Below, one piece after another: positions 1-7,786 of a stretch of DNA of 17,484 nt. The position numbers and the translations under genes were made by a program. Every line of letters starts with the position of its first letter. Position 1 is the first letter of the stretch. The stretch comes from a bacterium (lineage in GTDB: Bacteria > Cyanobacteriota > Vampirovibrionia > Gastranaerophilales > Gastranaerophilaceae). The notes below the pieces were generated by a model. The model saw nothing but the letters and a program-made list of their open reading frames with translations, did not search any database and was not told where the DNA came from. The stretch is from contig SFZC01000030.1 in assembly GCA_004558955.1 (NCBI GenBank), positions 1 to 17,484 of the forward strand, in the 5' to 3' direction.

Positions 1-20
1 GGTCTTAACGACCTCTTTCT
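1..20 (-). terminator. Possible partial intrinsic terminator cut by window edge
   Basis: Just downstream of the rsfS stop, the minus strand reads AAAGAGGTC, GTTAA, GACC and then leaves the window. GGTC/GACC can pair, and if the next bases are TCTTT the arm would become a strong hairpin. Only half is visible, so this is a weak call; it could instead be the start of an intergenic region leading to another gene of the operon. Confidence 0.28.
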
Positions 21-26
21 TTCCTT

Positions 27-422
27 TTACTTATTAGCGTATTCGCTATATTCTTTACCAATTTCACGCCATTCCTCTTCCGATACACTATAGGCGTGAT
101 TCCAAAATTTCTCGATTGCGTAAGTTTCACGGTCTTCTTTATGTAAAATATGCACAACAACATCGCCGTAATCCAACAAATTCCAACGACTTTTTGAATC
201 ATTTTCAACTCTCAACGGGAGTTTACCCAATTTAGTTTTAACATTGTCTTTTACTGTTTCCATCAAGGCTTTTACTTGTGGGGTGGAATCACCCGTAACA
301 ATTACAAAATAATCAGCCAAAGACGAAACATTACTGATATTCAGGATTACAATATCCTTACCCAACTTATCATCTAAAAATTGTGCTATCGCACACGCAA
401 ACTTATGTGAATCTAATTCCAT
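27..422 (-). CDS. rsfS: Ribosomal silencing factor RsfS (DUF143 / Iojap family)
   Basis: The 131-residue product has the usual length of RsfS, which binds ribosomal protein L14 (uL14) on the 50S subunit and blocks joining with 30S, lowering translation in starvation. Family signatures are clear: LADYFVIVTGDST at residues 35-47 and WNLLDYGDVVVHIL at 80-93, followed by a charged stretch and an aromatic EKFW (104-107). The ATG at 420-422 has AAAGG about 7 nt upstream, and the upstream rpiB stop is only 11 bp away, so the two genes are co-transcribed and this one is translated from an SD that abuts the rpiB stop. In many bacteria rsfS neighbours nadD or other genes; the pairing with rpiB is less usual. 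The assignment is secure from the motifs; the function is inferred from the family. Confidence 0.93.
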   Translation of the reverse strand: MELDSHKFACAIAQFLDDKLGKDIVILNISNVSSLADYFVIVTGDSTPQVKALMETVKDNVKTKLGKLPLRVENDSKSRWNLLDYGDVVVHILHKEDRETYAIEKFWNHAYSVSEEEWREIGKEYSEYANK

Positions 423-433
423 AATAAACCTTT

Positions 434-868
434 CTATTCAATAATATCAACTCTGTGTTGGTGTCTTCCGCCCAAAAATTCAGTATCAAGCCAAGTATCA
501 ACGATTTCCAATGCCATTGTTTCTCCAATCAAACGTTGCCCCATGCATAATACGTTTGAATTGTTGTGCTGTCTTGATAGTCTTGCAGAAGTCGTTTCTG
601 AGCATAATGCCGCTCTTATTCCTTTTGTTTTATTGGCAACAATAGACATTCCAATGCCGGAACCGCAAATCAAAATACCCTTTTGAGCATTGTTTTCGGT
701 AATCGCCGCCGTTACTTTTCTTGCGATTTCAGGATAATCATAAGAAGTCTTTGAGTAGGTTCCGACATCAATTACTTCAATATTTTTTTTCTTTAAATGT
801 TCGCTAATCAAATTTTTATATTCAAAACCGCCATGGTCTGAACCGATTGCAATAACTAAATTTCCCAT
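434..868 (-). CDS. rpiB: Ribose-5-phosphate isomerase B (RpiB/LacAB family)
   Basis: This 144-residue protein interconverts ribose 5-phosphate and ribulose 5-phosphate in the non-oxidative pentose phosphate pathway, supplying ribose for nucleotides. The sequence shows the N-terminal phosphate-binding SDHGG (residues 10-14), YDYPEIA (43-49), the GILICGSGIGMSIVANK loop with the catalytic Cys68, the RQHNNSN segment with His101 that is expected to help ring opening, and the C-terminal FLGGRHQHRV. Active RpiB enzymes have these residues; lactose-specific LacA/LacB relatives do not usually carry the Cys in this setting, so RpiB is preferred. The ATG at 866-868 follows AAGAGG by about 6 nt. It is the first gene of the rpiB-rsfS unit, with a good promoter 30 bp upstream and the flagellar-operon terminator beyond it. 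Confidence 0.93.
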   Translation of the reverse strand: MGNLVIAIGSDHGGFEYKNLISEHLKKKNIEVIDVGTYSKTSYDYPEIARKVTAAITENNAQKGILICGSGIGMSIVANKTKGIRAALCSETTSARLSRQHNNSNVLCMGQRLIGETMALEIVDTWLDTEFLGGRHQHRVDIIE

Positions 869-898
869 TATTTTCCTCTTTATTTTGACTATATTTCA

Positions 899-927
899 AT
901 GATACAATTTATTTTCTTAAATGTAAA
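899..927 (-). promoter_or_regulatory. Predicted sigma-70 promoter of rpiB-rsfS
   Basis: On the minus strand: -35 TTTACA (922-927), 17-bp spacer, -10 TATCAT (899-904); five of six consensus bases in each box. The predicted start near 892 leaves a 5' leader of about 24 nt containing the rpiB SD. The promoter lies between the flagellar-operon terminator and rpiB, as expected for an independent unit. Confidence 0.7.
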
Positions 928-936
928 TAAATTTAC

Positions 937-963
937 AAAAAAGAAAGAGGCTTTCGCCTCTTT
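937..963 (-). terminator. Intrinsic terminator of the flagellar operon
   Basis: A perfect 8-bp stem AAAGAGGC/GCCTCTTT (944-951 with 956-963) and a 4-nt loop. Read on the minus strand it is followed by CTTTTTT (937-943), the U-tract of a Rho-independent terminator. It lies 34 bp after the last flagellar gene and upstream of the rpiB promoter. Confidence 0.9.
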
Positions 964-997
964 TGTAATGGAGTTTAACGTTATCACAATTGTTTTA

Positions 998-1837
998 TTA
1001 AGAACTGCTGACCATTTGCATTGCTTGTTGCAACAATTCTTTGTTAGAGGAAATGAGTTTGTTAACCACTTCCATCTGTAATTTTGCCATTTTATAGTAA
1101 GAAATATTACCTTTAAAATCCGCATTTGAAAGTTCTAACAGCCCTGAACGAATTTCACCGCAACCAAGAACAGGTTTTCCTGATTCTTCGGTTTCCAAGA
1201 ACATTCCGTCTTTGTACTCGTACAAACCTGCGGCATTATGGAAATTTCTTGTCGTAATTCTATACAACGGAACAACTTTTTTACCGTTTTCGGCTTTACC
1301 GACAATAGTTCCGTCTTTTTGAATTTCATACTCGTCATATTTGCCCAAATATTTACCGTTATTTGGGTCAATCCACATTTTGATATTGGTAGTCGGAATA
1401 TCTAACGCACCGCCCTTCAATGCCGTTTCTTGGTACAAATCGGCACTAATAGGTTTTGTTCCTTGCATTATTTCACCTTTATCATTAAGGATATACCCTT
1501 GTACGGTATTGCCGTTTGATGCTTTGTAAACACCTTCTCCGTCAAAAGTAAATTCACCCAATCTTGTGTAAACACTCTTTCCGTCAGGAGTTTTTGTTAA
1601 GAAAAAGCCTTTTCCTTCTAAGAATACGTTATCATTAGAAGTTCCCGGAGTAGATTTACCTTGGCTCATTTTCTTGCTGTAATCATCATTTATCGCACCG
1701 CCCAAGAAGGTTTTAAAACTAACTTGTTTTTCCTTGAACCCCGGAGTATAGACGTTTGTCATGTTATCGGCAATAACATCCATCCAGTTTATCGTTGCAT
1801 ATTGAGTATTAATTGCTGTGATAAAAGCATCATTCAT
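998..1837 (-). CDS. Flagellar hook-basal body protein (FlgE/FlgF/FlgG family)
   Basis: The 279-residue product is an axial component of the flagellar rod or hook, exported by the flagellar type III apparatus. The N-terminus has the family helix and VIADNMTNVYTPGFK (residues 21-35, equivalent to the usual A-N-N-x-A-N-x-x-T-x-G-F-K). The segment EGKGFFLTKTPDGKSVYTR (74-92) and NGNTVQGY (108-115) match the core domain. The C-terminus has the pattern GLLELSNAD (232-240) followed by a long amphipathic helix, as in FlgF/FlgG. Length (about 260-280) fits FlgG/FlgF better than a full FlgE hook protein, though its place right after fliK fits a hook gene; I therefore give no symbol. Start ATG at 1835-1837; the AAAGGAG site overlaps the preceding stop but sits rather far away (about 13 nt). 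Third and last gene of its operon. Confidence 0.85.
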   Translation of the reverse strand: MNDAFITAINTQYATINWMDVIADNMTNVYTPGFKEKQVSFKTFLGGAINDDYSKKMSQGKSTPGTSNDNVFLEGKGFFLTKTPDGKSVYTRLGEFTFDGEGVYKASNGNTVQGYILNDKGEIMQGTKPISADLYQETALKGGALDIPTTNIKMWIDPNNGKYLGKYDEYEIQKDGTIVGKAENGKKVVPLYRITTRNFHNAAGLYEYKDGMFLETEESGKPVLGCGEIRSGLLELSNADFKGNISYYKMAKLQMEVVNKLISSNKELLQQAMQMVSSS

Positions 1838-1859
1838 CTTTTGTTAAACTCTCCTTTTA

Positions 1860-3116
1860 TTATTGTTGCTGTTGTTGTCTGTTTCGTTGATTTTCTCGTT
1901 GTTGTTTACCGCCACGGTTTGAATAGCTCAAATCGGAATACGGCAAATCATTTTCGTTAAATGTATTTTTCAAGGTTTCAATATTGTTTCTCAAATATTG
2001 TTCTACCGCCTTGTCACCCGGAATAAAGTTCGCAGCCAAAGCACCGTCCTTACCGACTCTCAAAACAACTGAAACATCTTGGTCAAAATCAATTCTTACA
2101 GGTTGATTTTTCTCACGAGATTCAGTCAAAGCATCTAACAAAGCCTGCGAAACCTTCACATTTTGTTGAACTTCTTTAACATCAGCACCTTGTTGTGTCA
2201 TTTCTATTGCTTGAGCCGTAATATTTTGCATTGAAACATCGTTGTTTTGAGTTAAATTCACAAAAAATTCAGCATCGGATTGTGTCATTGAAATACTGTT
2301 AGTTGAGTTATTCAACTTCATTGTACCGACAGCATGAGTAGCCTTAACCCCCGCAATATTATGTGCAAGTGTTGAAGTATTTATCATTTGTTGAATATCA
2401 TTAGATAATTCATTGTTGTTAATATCAAAACTTGATAAAGCATTGTTAAAAATCACGTTTCCGTTCAACATACTGTTTTCATCGGCAACCAAAGAATCAG
2501 TATTGAAGTTATTATCAGTAGCCTGTAGTTGAGAAGTATCTGTCGGCACTTGCAAATCATTATCAAGTTCTTTACTGATTGAATCCAATTCATTCTCACG
2601 TTTTTTATCTGCTTTTACGTCAGATTTCTTAGTGAGGGAATTTTCGAGTTTATTTTTATTTAAATTTGCTTGTGCAAATTGAATCTGCTGAGCCTGTTGT
2701 TCTTGTTGAAGATTATTATCAGTACCTAAGAAATTCTTCTTATCTAAAATTTGTTGATTTTTGATAAGTTCAATGTTATTTTTTTCAATATCTTTTAACA
2801 AGTTTTCTTTGTTATCAACGACAGGATTTGTCTCTTTTTTATTATTTACCGCTGATTTATCATCAACTTTGGTATCTTTTGTGTTTTCAACCTTTGTTGT
2901 TTCTTCCGATTTTTGAATTGTTTCTTTAGTTTCTTTTACGTCTTTAGACTCTACTTTTGTATCATTTTCTTTCTTTTCGGTTGTTGAAACCTTATCCATT
3001 TCATTTTTAAACGAAGAATCAGAAGTCTTTTTTGAACTTTCAGTACTTGAAGACTTTGACACTTGAGATGTAGCTGATGAACTGCTTACTGATGATACTG
3101 TTGAATTTACGCTCAT
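1860..3116 (-). CDS. fliK: FliK-like flagellar hook-length control protein
   Basis: This 418-residue protein is low-complexity for its first 230 residues (Ser/Lys/Thr/Asn/Gln, rich in VSSVSSSSAT and KKE-type runs), then has a compact C-terminal region (about 323-400) with PVRIDFDQDVSVVLRVGKDG (339-358), an amphipathic helix and LPYSDLSYS. A flexible exported N-terminus plus a small globular C-terminal domain is the layout of FliK, the ruler that measures hook length and switches export specificity at FlhB. Sequence conservation in FliK is poor, so the call rests on architecture, on the C-terminal pattern and on its place directly after fliJ. It ends in a Gln/Arg-rich tail (RENQRNRQQQQQ), which is unusual. 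ATG at 3114-3116 has AAGGT 8 nt upstream; 12 bp separate it from fliJ and 22 bp from the next gene, so the three are one operon. Confidence 0.72.
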   Translation of the reverse strand: MSVNSTVSSVSSSSATSQVSKSSSTESSKKTSDSSFKNEMDKVSTTEKKENDTKVESKDVKETKETIQKSEETTKVENTKDTKVDDKSAVNNKKETNPVVDNKENLLKDIEKNNIELIKNQQILDKKNFLGTDNNLQQEQQAQQIQFAQANLNKNKLENSLTKKSDVKADKKRENELDSISKELDNDLQVPTDTSQLQATDNNFNTDSLVADENSMLNGNVIFNNALSSFDINNNELSNDIQQMINTSTLAHNIAGVKATHAVGTMKLNNSTNSISMTQSDAEFFVNLTQNNDVSMQNITAQAIEMTQQGADVKEVQQNVKVSQALLDALTESREKNQPVRIDFDQDVSVVLRVGKDGALAANFIPGDKAVEQYLRNNIETLKNTFNENDLPYSDLSYSNRGGKQQRENQRNRQQQQQ

Positions 3117-3128
3117 AATTATTACCTT

Positions 3129-3593
3129 CTACTTATTGTTATTCAATTCTTCTTCTGCCGCTTGCTCTTGAATTCTTTTGAAAAATCTTGTGACACCCAA
3201 CTCGGAAAATTGCTTCAATTCTGCTGCTTTTTCTTCTGCCAAGTATTGCTCTTTGTTTTTTTCTTTATGTTTTTCAAGAACCTTTACGGCTTGTTCACAT
3301 TTTACGAGTTTTTGAACTTCCTCATCGAGTTTTTTCTGTAATTCTTGTCGTCTTGCCTCGAGCTCTTCAGCCTTCTGCCAAAGATGTTCCAAAAACTTGT
3401 CGTAAGTATCGTACATCATCGGGTCGGCCGACCGCATACCTTGTTTTGTATCAAGTATGTCTTGATTATTTTTTCTTATGTCATTCTCGGCTTGATTAAC
3501 CGCTTGTTGAGCCTTTTGAACTCTTGTTCTCTGTTCTTCTTTTTGGTTTATTCTAAAATCCAAAACTTTCTGTAATCTGTACCTGAATGGCAT
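3129..3593 (-). CDS. fliJ: Flagellar export chaperone FliJ
   Basis: A 154-residue, highly charged, almost wholly coiled-coil protein starting MPFRYRLQKVLDFR, the typical FliJ opening (F-x-F-x-L-x-x-V-L-x-x-R). FliJ is the stalk-like component of the flagellar type III export apparatus: it inserts in the FliI ATPase ring and contacts FlhA, coupling ATP hydrolysis to export. Glu/Lys/Gln heptads run through residues 15-150 with no transmembrane segment, consistent with a cytoplasmic coiled coil. It is the first gene of the fliJ-fliK-hook/rod operon, and next to fliK as in many flagellar clusters (fliI, which often precedes it, is absent here; rpsA lies upstream instead). ATG at 3591-3593; the SD (AAAGAGAG) is weak and about 10 nt away. 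Confidence 0.83.
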   Translation of the reverse strand: MPFRYRLQKVLDFRINQKEEQRTRVQKAQQAVNQAENDIRKNNQDILDTKQGMRSADPMMYDTYDKFLEHLWQKAEELEARRQELQKKLDEEVQKLVKCEQAVKVLEKHKEKNKEQYLAEEKAAELKQFSELGVTRFFKRIQEQAAEEELNNNK

Positions 3594-3655
3594 GGTTTTC
3601 TACTCTCTTTATTGCATTATCCTTTATTTTTCAAGAGTAATAAACATCTAAACGT

Positions 3656-3684
3656 ATGATATTGTTATAATGATGATTTTTCAA
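3656..3684 (-). promoter_or_regulatory. Predicted sigma-70 promoter of the fliJ operon
   Basis: Minus strand: -35 TTGAAA (3679-3684), 17-bp spacer, -10 TATCAT (3656-3661). Start predicted near 3649, giving a leader of about 56 nt before fliJ. The boxes are of housekeeping type; I see no sigma-28 (TAAA/GCCGATAA) or sigma-54 (TGGCAC/TTGC) pattern in this gap. Confidence 0.6.
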
Positions 3685-3689
3685 AAGTC

Positions 3690-3727
3690 AAAAAAAAGTG
3701 AGAACTTTAATTTTATCCCCACTTTTT
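3690..3727 (-). terminator. Intrinsic terminator of rpsA
   Basis: Inverted repeat AAAAAGTG/CACTTTTT (3693-3700 with 3720-3727). On the minus strand the stem can grow by three G-U/G-C pairs (GUGGGG with UCUCAC) around an AU-rich loop, and it is followed by a run of T (complement of 3690-3697). It lies 27 bp after the rpsA stop and just before the fliJ promoter. Confidence 0.72.
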
Positions 3728-3754
3728 AGTTTTATTTTTTATTTTTAATCTTAA

Positions 3755-4825
3755 TTATTCCTGTTCCGGAGTCGGTTCTGAGCCTTGCTCATGAATTGAT
3801 AAAGAAATTCTCTTATCGGCAGGATTAAATTTTACGACGTAAGTGTCAATTTTATCACCGACTTTTACTATATTGCCTGTTTCGTTTTGAAAATCAACAA
3901 CTTCGTTATGTGGCAACAAGGCTTCAACCCCAGGTAGCACTTCGATAAATGCACCAAAATGTTTCAATCTTGTAACCGTACCTTGAACTTTGTCACCTTC
4001 TTTAATCTTTTCAGCGGCTTCAATCCACGGATCAGGTTCAAGGTTTTTCAGACTCAAAGAAACTCTTTGTTTATCATAATCGATAGAAATAACTTCAACA
4101 TCAATTTTTTCGCCGACTTTCAAAATATCTGTCGGGTGGTCAATCCAACGCCAAGAAAGTTGAGATAGAGGAAGTAAACCGTCCAAACCTCCGATATCAA
4201 TGAACGCACCGAAATCGGTAATTCTGACGACTTCACCTTTAACAACTTGTCCAGGTTCGATTTGTGAGAAAATATTTTTTCTTGCTTCTTCAACAGTATC
4301 TTCATAAACCTTTTTATTAGACAAAATGAAATTATTTTGTTGAACGTCAAGTGTCAAAATTTTCAATTCTAATTTTGAACCGACTTCAAGTTCAGATTCT
4401 CTTGCTCTTAATTGAGAAGTCGGGATAAAACCTCTGATACCTGAAACATCAACTAATACGCCACCTTTAACAACGTTAACAATAGTTCCGAGTATAACTT
4501 CATCCTTCGCTTTAACTTTTTCAAGTTCTTTCCAAGCATAAGCATTATCAACTTTCTTTTTAGATAGTAAAAATTTACCGTCTTCATCCTCTTCTCTGAT
4601 GATTAAAAATTCACACTCCTGACCTTTTTTGAAAACATTTTCGGGTTGCTCGCCTTTGTCAACGGCTTCGTAAGTCGGAACAAGAGCCATCGCCTTTGCA
4701 CCGATATCAACTAAAACACCTTGTGCATCAAATCCGCAAATAATACCTTTAACCAAATCTCCTTTTTGAAATTTGTAATCATACTGTTCTAACAGTTTTT
4801 CAAAATCTAACTCTTTTGATGTCAT
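3755..4825 (-). CDS. rpsA: Small ribosomal subunit protein S1 (four S1 domains)
   Basis: RNA-binding ribosomal protein that helps capture mRNA on the 30S subunit. With numbering from the GTG two codons upstream, four OB-fold S1 motifs are visible at about residues 22-93, 108-174, 192-263 and 276-347. The third (GQVVKGEVVRITDFGAFIDI) and fourth (GDKVQGTVTRLKHFGAFIEV) are canonical; the first (KGDLVKGIICGFDAQGVLVD) and second are more divergent, as in cyanobacterial S1. The length (about 356) is close to the short cyanobacterial/Gram-positive type rather than the six-domain, 550-residue enterobacterial S1. I place the start at ATG 4823-4825: GGAG lies 5 nt upstream, whereas the GTG at 4829-4831 overlaps that SD. 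Monocistronic, with its own promoter and terminator. Confidence 0.93.
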   Translation of the reverse strand: MTSKELDFEKLLEQYDYKFQKGDLVKGIICGFDAQGVLVDIGAKAMALVPTYEAVDKGEQPENVFKKGQECEFLIIREEDEDGKFLLSKKKVDNAYAWKELEKVKAKDEVILGTIVNVVKGGVLVDVSGIRGFIPTSQLRARESELEVGSKLELKILTLDVQQNNFILSNKKVYEDTVEEARKNIFSQIEPGQVVKGEVVRITDFGAFIDIGGLDGLLPLSQLSWRWIDHPTDILKVGEKIDVEVISIDYDKQRVSLSLKNLEPDPWIEAAEKIKEGDKVQGTVTRLKHFGAFIEVLPGVEALLPHNEVVDFQNETGNIVKVGDKIDTYVVKFNPADKRISLSIHEQGSEPTPEQE

Positions 4826-4865
4826 ATTCACTCCATTATCTATTACTTAACTGTAACTTACTATA

Positions 4866-4894
4866 AGCATAGCAAATTTCACCAATCTTGTAAA
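4866..4894 (-). promoter_or_regulatory. Predicted extended -10 promoter of rpsA
   Basis: Minus strand: -35 TTTACA (4889-4894), 17-bp spacer ending in TGC, -10 TATGCT (4866-4871). The TG one base before the -10 box makes it an extended -10 promoter, fitting strong constitutive expression of a ribosomal protein. Predicted start near 4859, leader about 35 nt. Confidence 0.68.
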
Positions 4895-4966
4895 GGTTTT
4901 GTAATATATCTTAACTTTGCTTAAAAGTTTAAAGCATAATATTAACCACAATTTCGACAAATAAAT

Positions 4967-5009
4967 AAAAAGCGGACAATACGAAAATTTGCATATTGTT
5001 CCGCTTTTT
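4967..5009 (-). terminator. Intrinsic terminator of valS
   Basis: Long stem: AAAAAGCGGA (4967-4976) pairs with TCCGCTTTTT (5000-5009), continued by CAATA/TATTG with a single bulged T at 4999. On the minus strand the hairpin is followed by TTTTTATTTATTT. It starts 22 bp after the valS stop. Confidence 0.93.
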
Positions 5010-5030
5010 GTGAAGTTAATTTACATAAAT

Positions 5031-7676
5031 TTACGCTTTTAACGATTTAATCAATTCGTTGATTGCAGCTTCTTGAACCAAAATTTCTTCAATTCGCTCC
5101 TTAGTTTGCTTAATAATTTCAGGTTTAGCATTAGCAGCGAACTTGGGATTGTTCATTCTGCCTTCTAACGATTTTCTTTCATTTTGAAGTTTTCCGAGTT
5201 TCTTTTCCTGTCTTGCAATTTCTTCATTGAAATCAATCAGATTTTCAAGCGGAATTATAATCTTAGAAGCAGAAACAACGGCTGTTGCAGACTTTTTAGC
5301 AACAGGAACGCTGTCATCAGCGTAAGAAATTTCCTCAACCTTTGCCATACGTCTGATATAGCTTTCAATTGCTTCAAAAATAGGTTTTTCATCTTTAGAT
5401 GCTCTAATTTCAATATCAAAATTCAAAGATAACGGAATATTGAAGCTTTGTCTTACGTTACGCAAAGATTTGATTGTTTCAAATACAAGTTCCATTTCCT
5501 TAGACTCAGTAGGATATGCCAATTTTTCGTCATAAACAGGATATGGTGCAAGCATAATTGCTTTTATATCAGTTTCTTTCGGAATTAACTGCCATACACG
5601 TTCCGTGATATGCGGCATAATCGGGTGAAGTAATCTCAATGACATATCAAGAACATATCTCAAAACTCGTTGAGTATTCATTTTCAAAGACTCGTCTTGA
5701 AGTTGAATTTTTGCGATTTCAACATACCAATCACAATATGAATTCCAGAAGAAATCATACAAAATGTGAGCAGTTTCACCGATTCGGTAGTTTTCAATAT
5801 TTGAATTAACTTCTTTTGCAACAGTGTTAAGTTTATCCAAAATCCACTTATCTGCAATAGTTAAATTATCAAAATCAATATCCTTATTATCAACACCGTC
5901 AAGGTTCATAAGTACAAATCTTGAAGCATTCCAAATTTTATTGGCAAAGTTTCTGCCGTATTCAAAACGTTCGTCACTGATTTTGATATCCTGACCGCCG
6001 TAAGTACACAAAGATGTCATTGTAAATCTCAACGCATCACAACCATACTTGTCAATAATAACAACAGGGTCGATTGTGTTACCTTTTGATTTTGACATTT
6101 TTTGACCTTTTTCATCACGAATCAAACCGTGAATATAAACGGTTGAAAACGGGGCTTTTCCCGTAAATTCCAAGCCCATTGTAATCATTCTGGCAACCCA
6201 GAAGAAAATAATATCAAAACCTGTTACCAAAGTGGTTGTAGGATAGAATTTTTTGAAATCTTCACTTTCGGTATTTGGCCAACCCATAGTTGAGAACGGC
6301 CACAAACCAGATGAAAACCAAGTATCCAACACGTCTGTTTCCTGTTCCCAAACATTAGGATCAGGATTTTCTTTAGCGACAATCATTTCACCTGTTTGTT
6401 TGTTGTGATAAGCAGGAATTTGGTGTCCCCACCATAATTGACGAGAAATACACCAATCACGGATATTTTCCATCCAGCCTAAATAGTTCTTTTCCCAACG
6501 TTCAGGAATAAATTTAATTCTGCCGTCTTTAACTGCTTTGATTGCTTCTTCTGCCAAAGGTTTCATTTTTACAAACCATTGTTCTGAAAGCAACGGTTCG
6601 ATAGTTGTTCCGCAACGTTGGCATTTACCCACATTATGTTCGTGGTCTTTAACTCTCAATAAAGAGTGATTATCTTCAAGCATTTTGATAATTTGTTTAC
6701 GAGCTTCATATCTGTCTAAACCGTGCAAGTTCGAAGGAACTTCGCCGCATGCTTTCATTTTACCTTCGCCGTCAATTACCCAAATTGGCTTGAAGTTATG
6801 ACGTTTACCGACTTCAAAGTCGTTAGGGTCATGTGCCGGAGTAATCTTAACAGCACCCGTACCAAAGTTTTTGTCAACATATTCGTCGGCAATGATAGGA
6901 ATTTCACGACCTGTCAAAGGAATAACAACTGTTTTTCCTACCAATTCCGAATATTTTTGGTCAGACGGGTGAACTGCAATCGCAACATCACCGAAAATTG
7001 TCTCAGGTCTTGTTGTAGCAACAATAATCGCACCTGCTTCACCTTTTAACGGGTAAGAAATTTCCCACAAATGTCCTTGTTCTGTTTCATATTCGGTTTC
7101 CACATCTGAAATAGCAGATTGACAACGAGGACACCAGTTTACAATATATGCACCTTTGTAAATCAAACCTTTTTCGTACAATTTAACGAAAACTTCTTTT
7201 ACAGCATCGGAACAACCTTTATCAAAAGTAAATCTTTCTCTTGAACGGTCAAAAGAAGCACCTAAACGTTTACATTGGTCTAAAATTCTTGATTTGTGAG
7301 CATTTGCCCATTCCCAAGTCTTTTCCAAGAATTTGTCACGACCCAAATCGTGCCTTGACAAACCTTGTTCTCTCAATTTCTTTTCTACAACGTTTTGAGT
7401 AGCAATGCCTGCATGGTCGGTTCCCGGAACCCAAAGAGTTTCATAACCGCTCATTCTGTGGTAACGAACCAAGATATCCTGCAAAGTTTCATCAAGAGCA
7501 TGCCCCATGTGCAAAACTCCGGTTACGTTTGGAGGCGGAATTACTATTGAATACGGTTTTTTAGGACTTTTAGCATCAGCCTTAAAAAATCCGTTATCTT
7601 CCCAGAACTTGTAAATATCTTCTTCAGTTTCTTTCGCATTATAAACTGTAGGTAAATCTTCTAATTTAATGGTCAT
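5031..7676 (-). CDS. valS: Valyl-tRNA synthetase
   Basis: Class Ia aminoacyl-tRNA synthetase that charges tRNA-Val and edits mischarged Thr. Domains in order (numbering from ATG 7674-7676, 881 aa, the normal length): HIGH-type HMGH at 56-59 in PPPNVTGVLHMGH; Zn-binding WCPRC (181-185) and CQRCGTTIEPLLSEQWF (352-368); CP1 editing domain with TTRPETIFGD (221-230) and GTGAVKITPAHDPND (272-286); KMSKS at 526-530; anticodon-binding helices; and a C-terminal Arg/Lys/Glu coiled coil, the tRNA-binding arm special to ValS. An upstream GTG in frame (7716-7718) would add 14 residues with no family counterpart, while the ATG chosen is preceded by GAAGGGGA, so the shorter form is preferred. Transcribed divergently from metK; I could not find a convincing promoter and see no T-box. 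Confidence 0.97.
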   Translation of the reverse strand: MTIKLEDLPTVYNAKETEEDIYKFWEDNGFFKADAKSPKKPYSIVIPPPNVTGVLHMGHALDETLQDILVRYHRMSGYETLWVPGTDHAGIATQNVVEKKLREQGLSRHDLGRDKFLEKTWEWANAHKSRILDQCKRLGASFDRSRERFTFDKGCSDAVKEVFVKLYEKGLIYKGAYIVNWCPRCQSAISDVETEYETEQGHLWEISYPLKGEAGAIIVATTRPETIFGDVAIAVHPSDQKYSELVGKTVVIPLTGREIPIIADEYVDKNFGTGAVKITPAHDPNDFEVGKRHNFKPIWVIDGEGKMKACGEVPSNLHGLDRYEARKQIIKMLEDNHSLLRVKDHEHNVGKCQRCGTTIEPLLSEQWFVKMKPLAEEAIKAVKDGRIKFIPERWEKNYLGWMENIRDWCISRQLWWGHQIPAYHNKQTGEMIVAKENPDPNVWEQETDVLDTWFSSGLWPFSTMGWPNTESEDFKKFYPTTTLVTGFDIIFFWVARMITMGLEFTGKAPFSTVYIHGLIRDEKGQKMSKSKGNTIDPVVIIDKYGCDALRFTMTSLCTYGGQDIKISDERFEYGRNFANKIWNASRFVLMNLDGVDNKDIDFDNLTIADKWILDKLNTVAKEVNSNIENYRIGETAHILYDFFWNSYCDWYVEIAKIQLQDESLKMNTQRVLRYVLDMSLRLLHPIMPHITERVWQLIPKETDIKAIMLAPYPVYDEKLAYPTESKEMELVFETIKSLRNVRQSFNIPLSLNFDIEIRASKDEKPIFEAIESYIRRMAKVEEISYADDSVPVAKKSATAVVSASKIIIPLENLIDFNEEIARQEKKLGKLQNERKSLEGRMNNPKFAANAKPEIIKQTKERIEEILVQEAAINELIKSLKA

Positions 7677-7786
7677 ATTCTTCCCCTTCTTTAAATACTT
7701 ATAAAAATAGGTTATCACAAAATAAACAGTTTTTTCACTTATGTAACAAAATTAAAACAGAATATATTAACTTTTGTTATATAAAA

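Noticed and set aside
5..208. A 67-residue frame within rsfS on the same strand
   Set aside because: Out-of-frame overlap with a well-conserved gene; no SD and no domain.
4826..4831. GTG start for rpsA
   Set aside because: The GTG overlaps the GGAG that serves as SD for the ATG two codons later.
7677..7718. Upstream GTG start (7716-7718) for valS
   Set aside because: It adds 14 residues with no family counterpart and lacks an SD; the ATG at 7676 has one.
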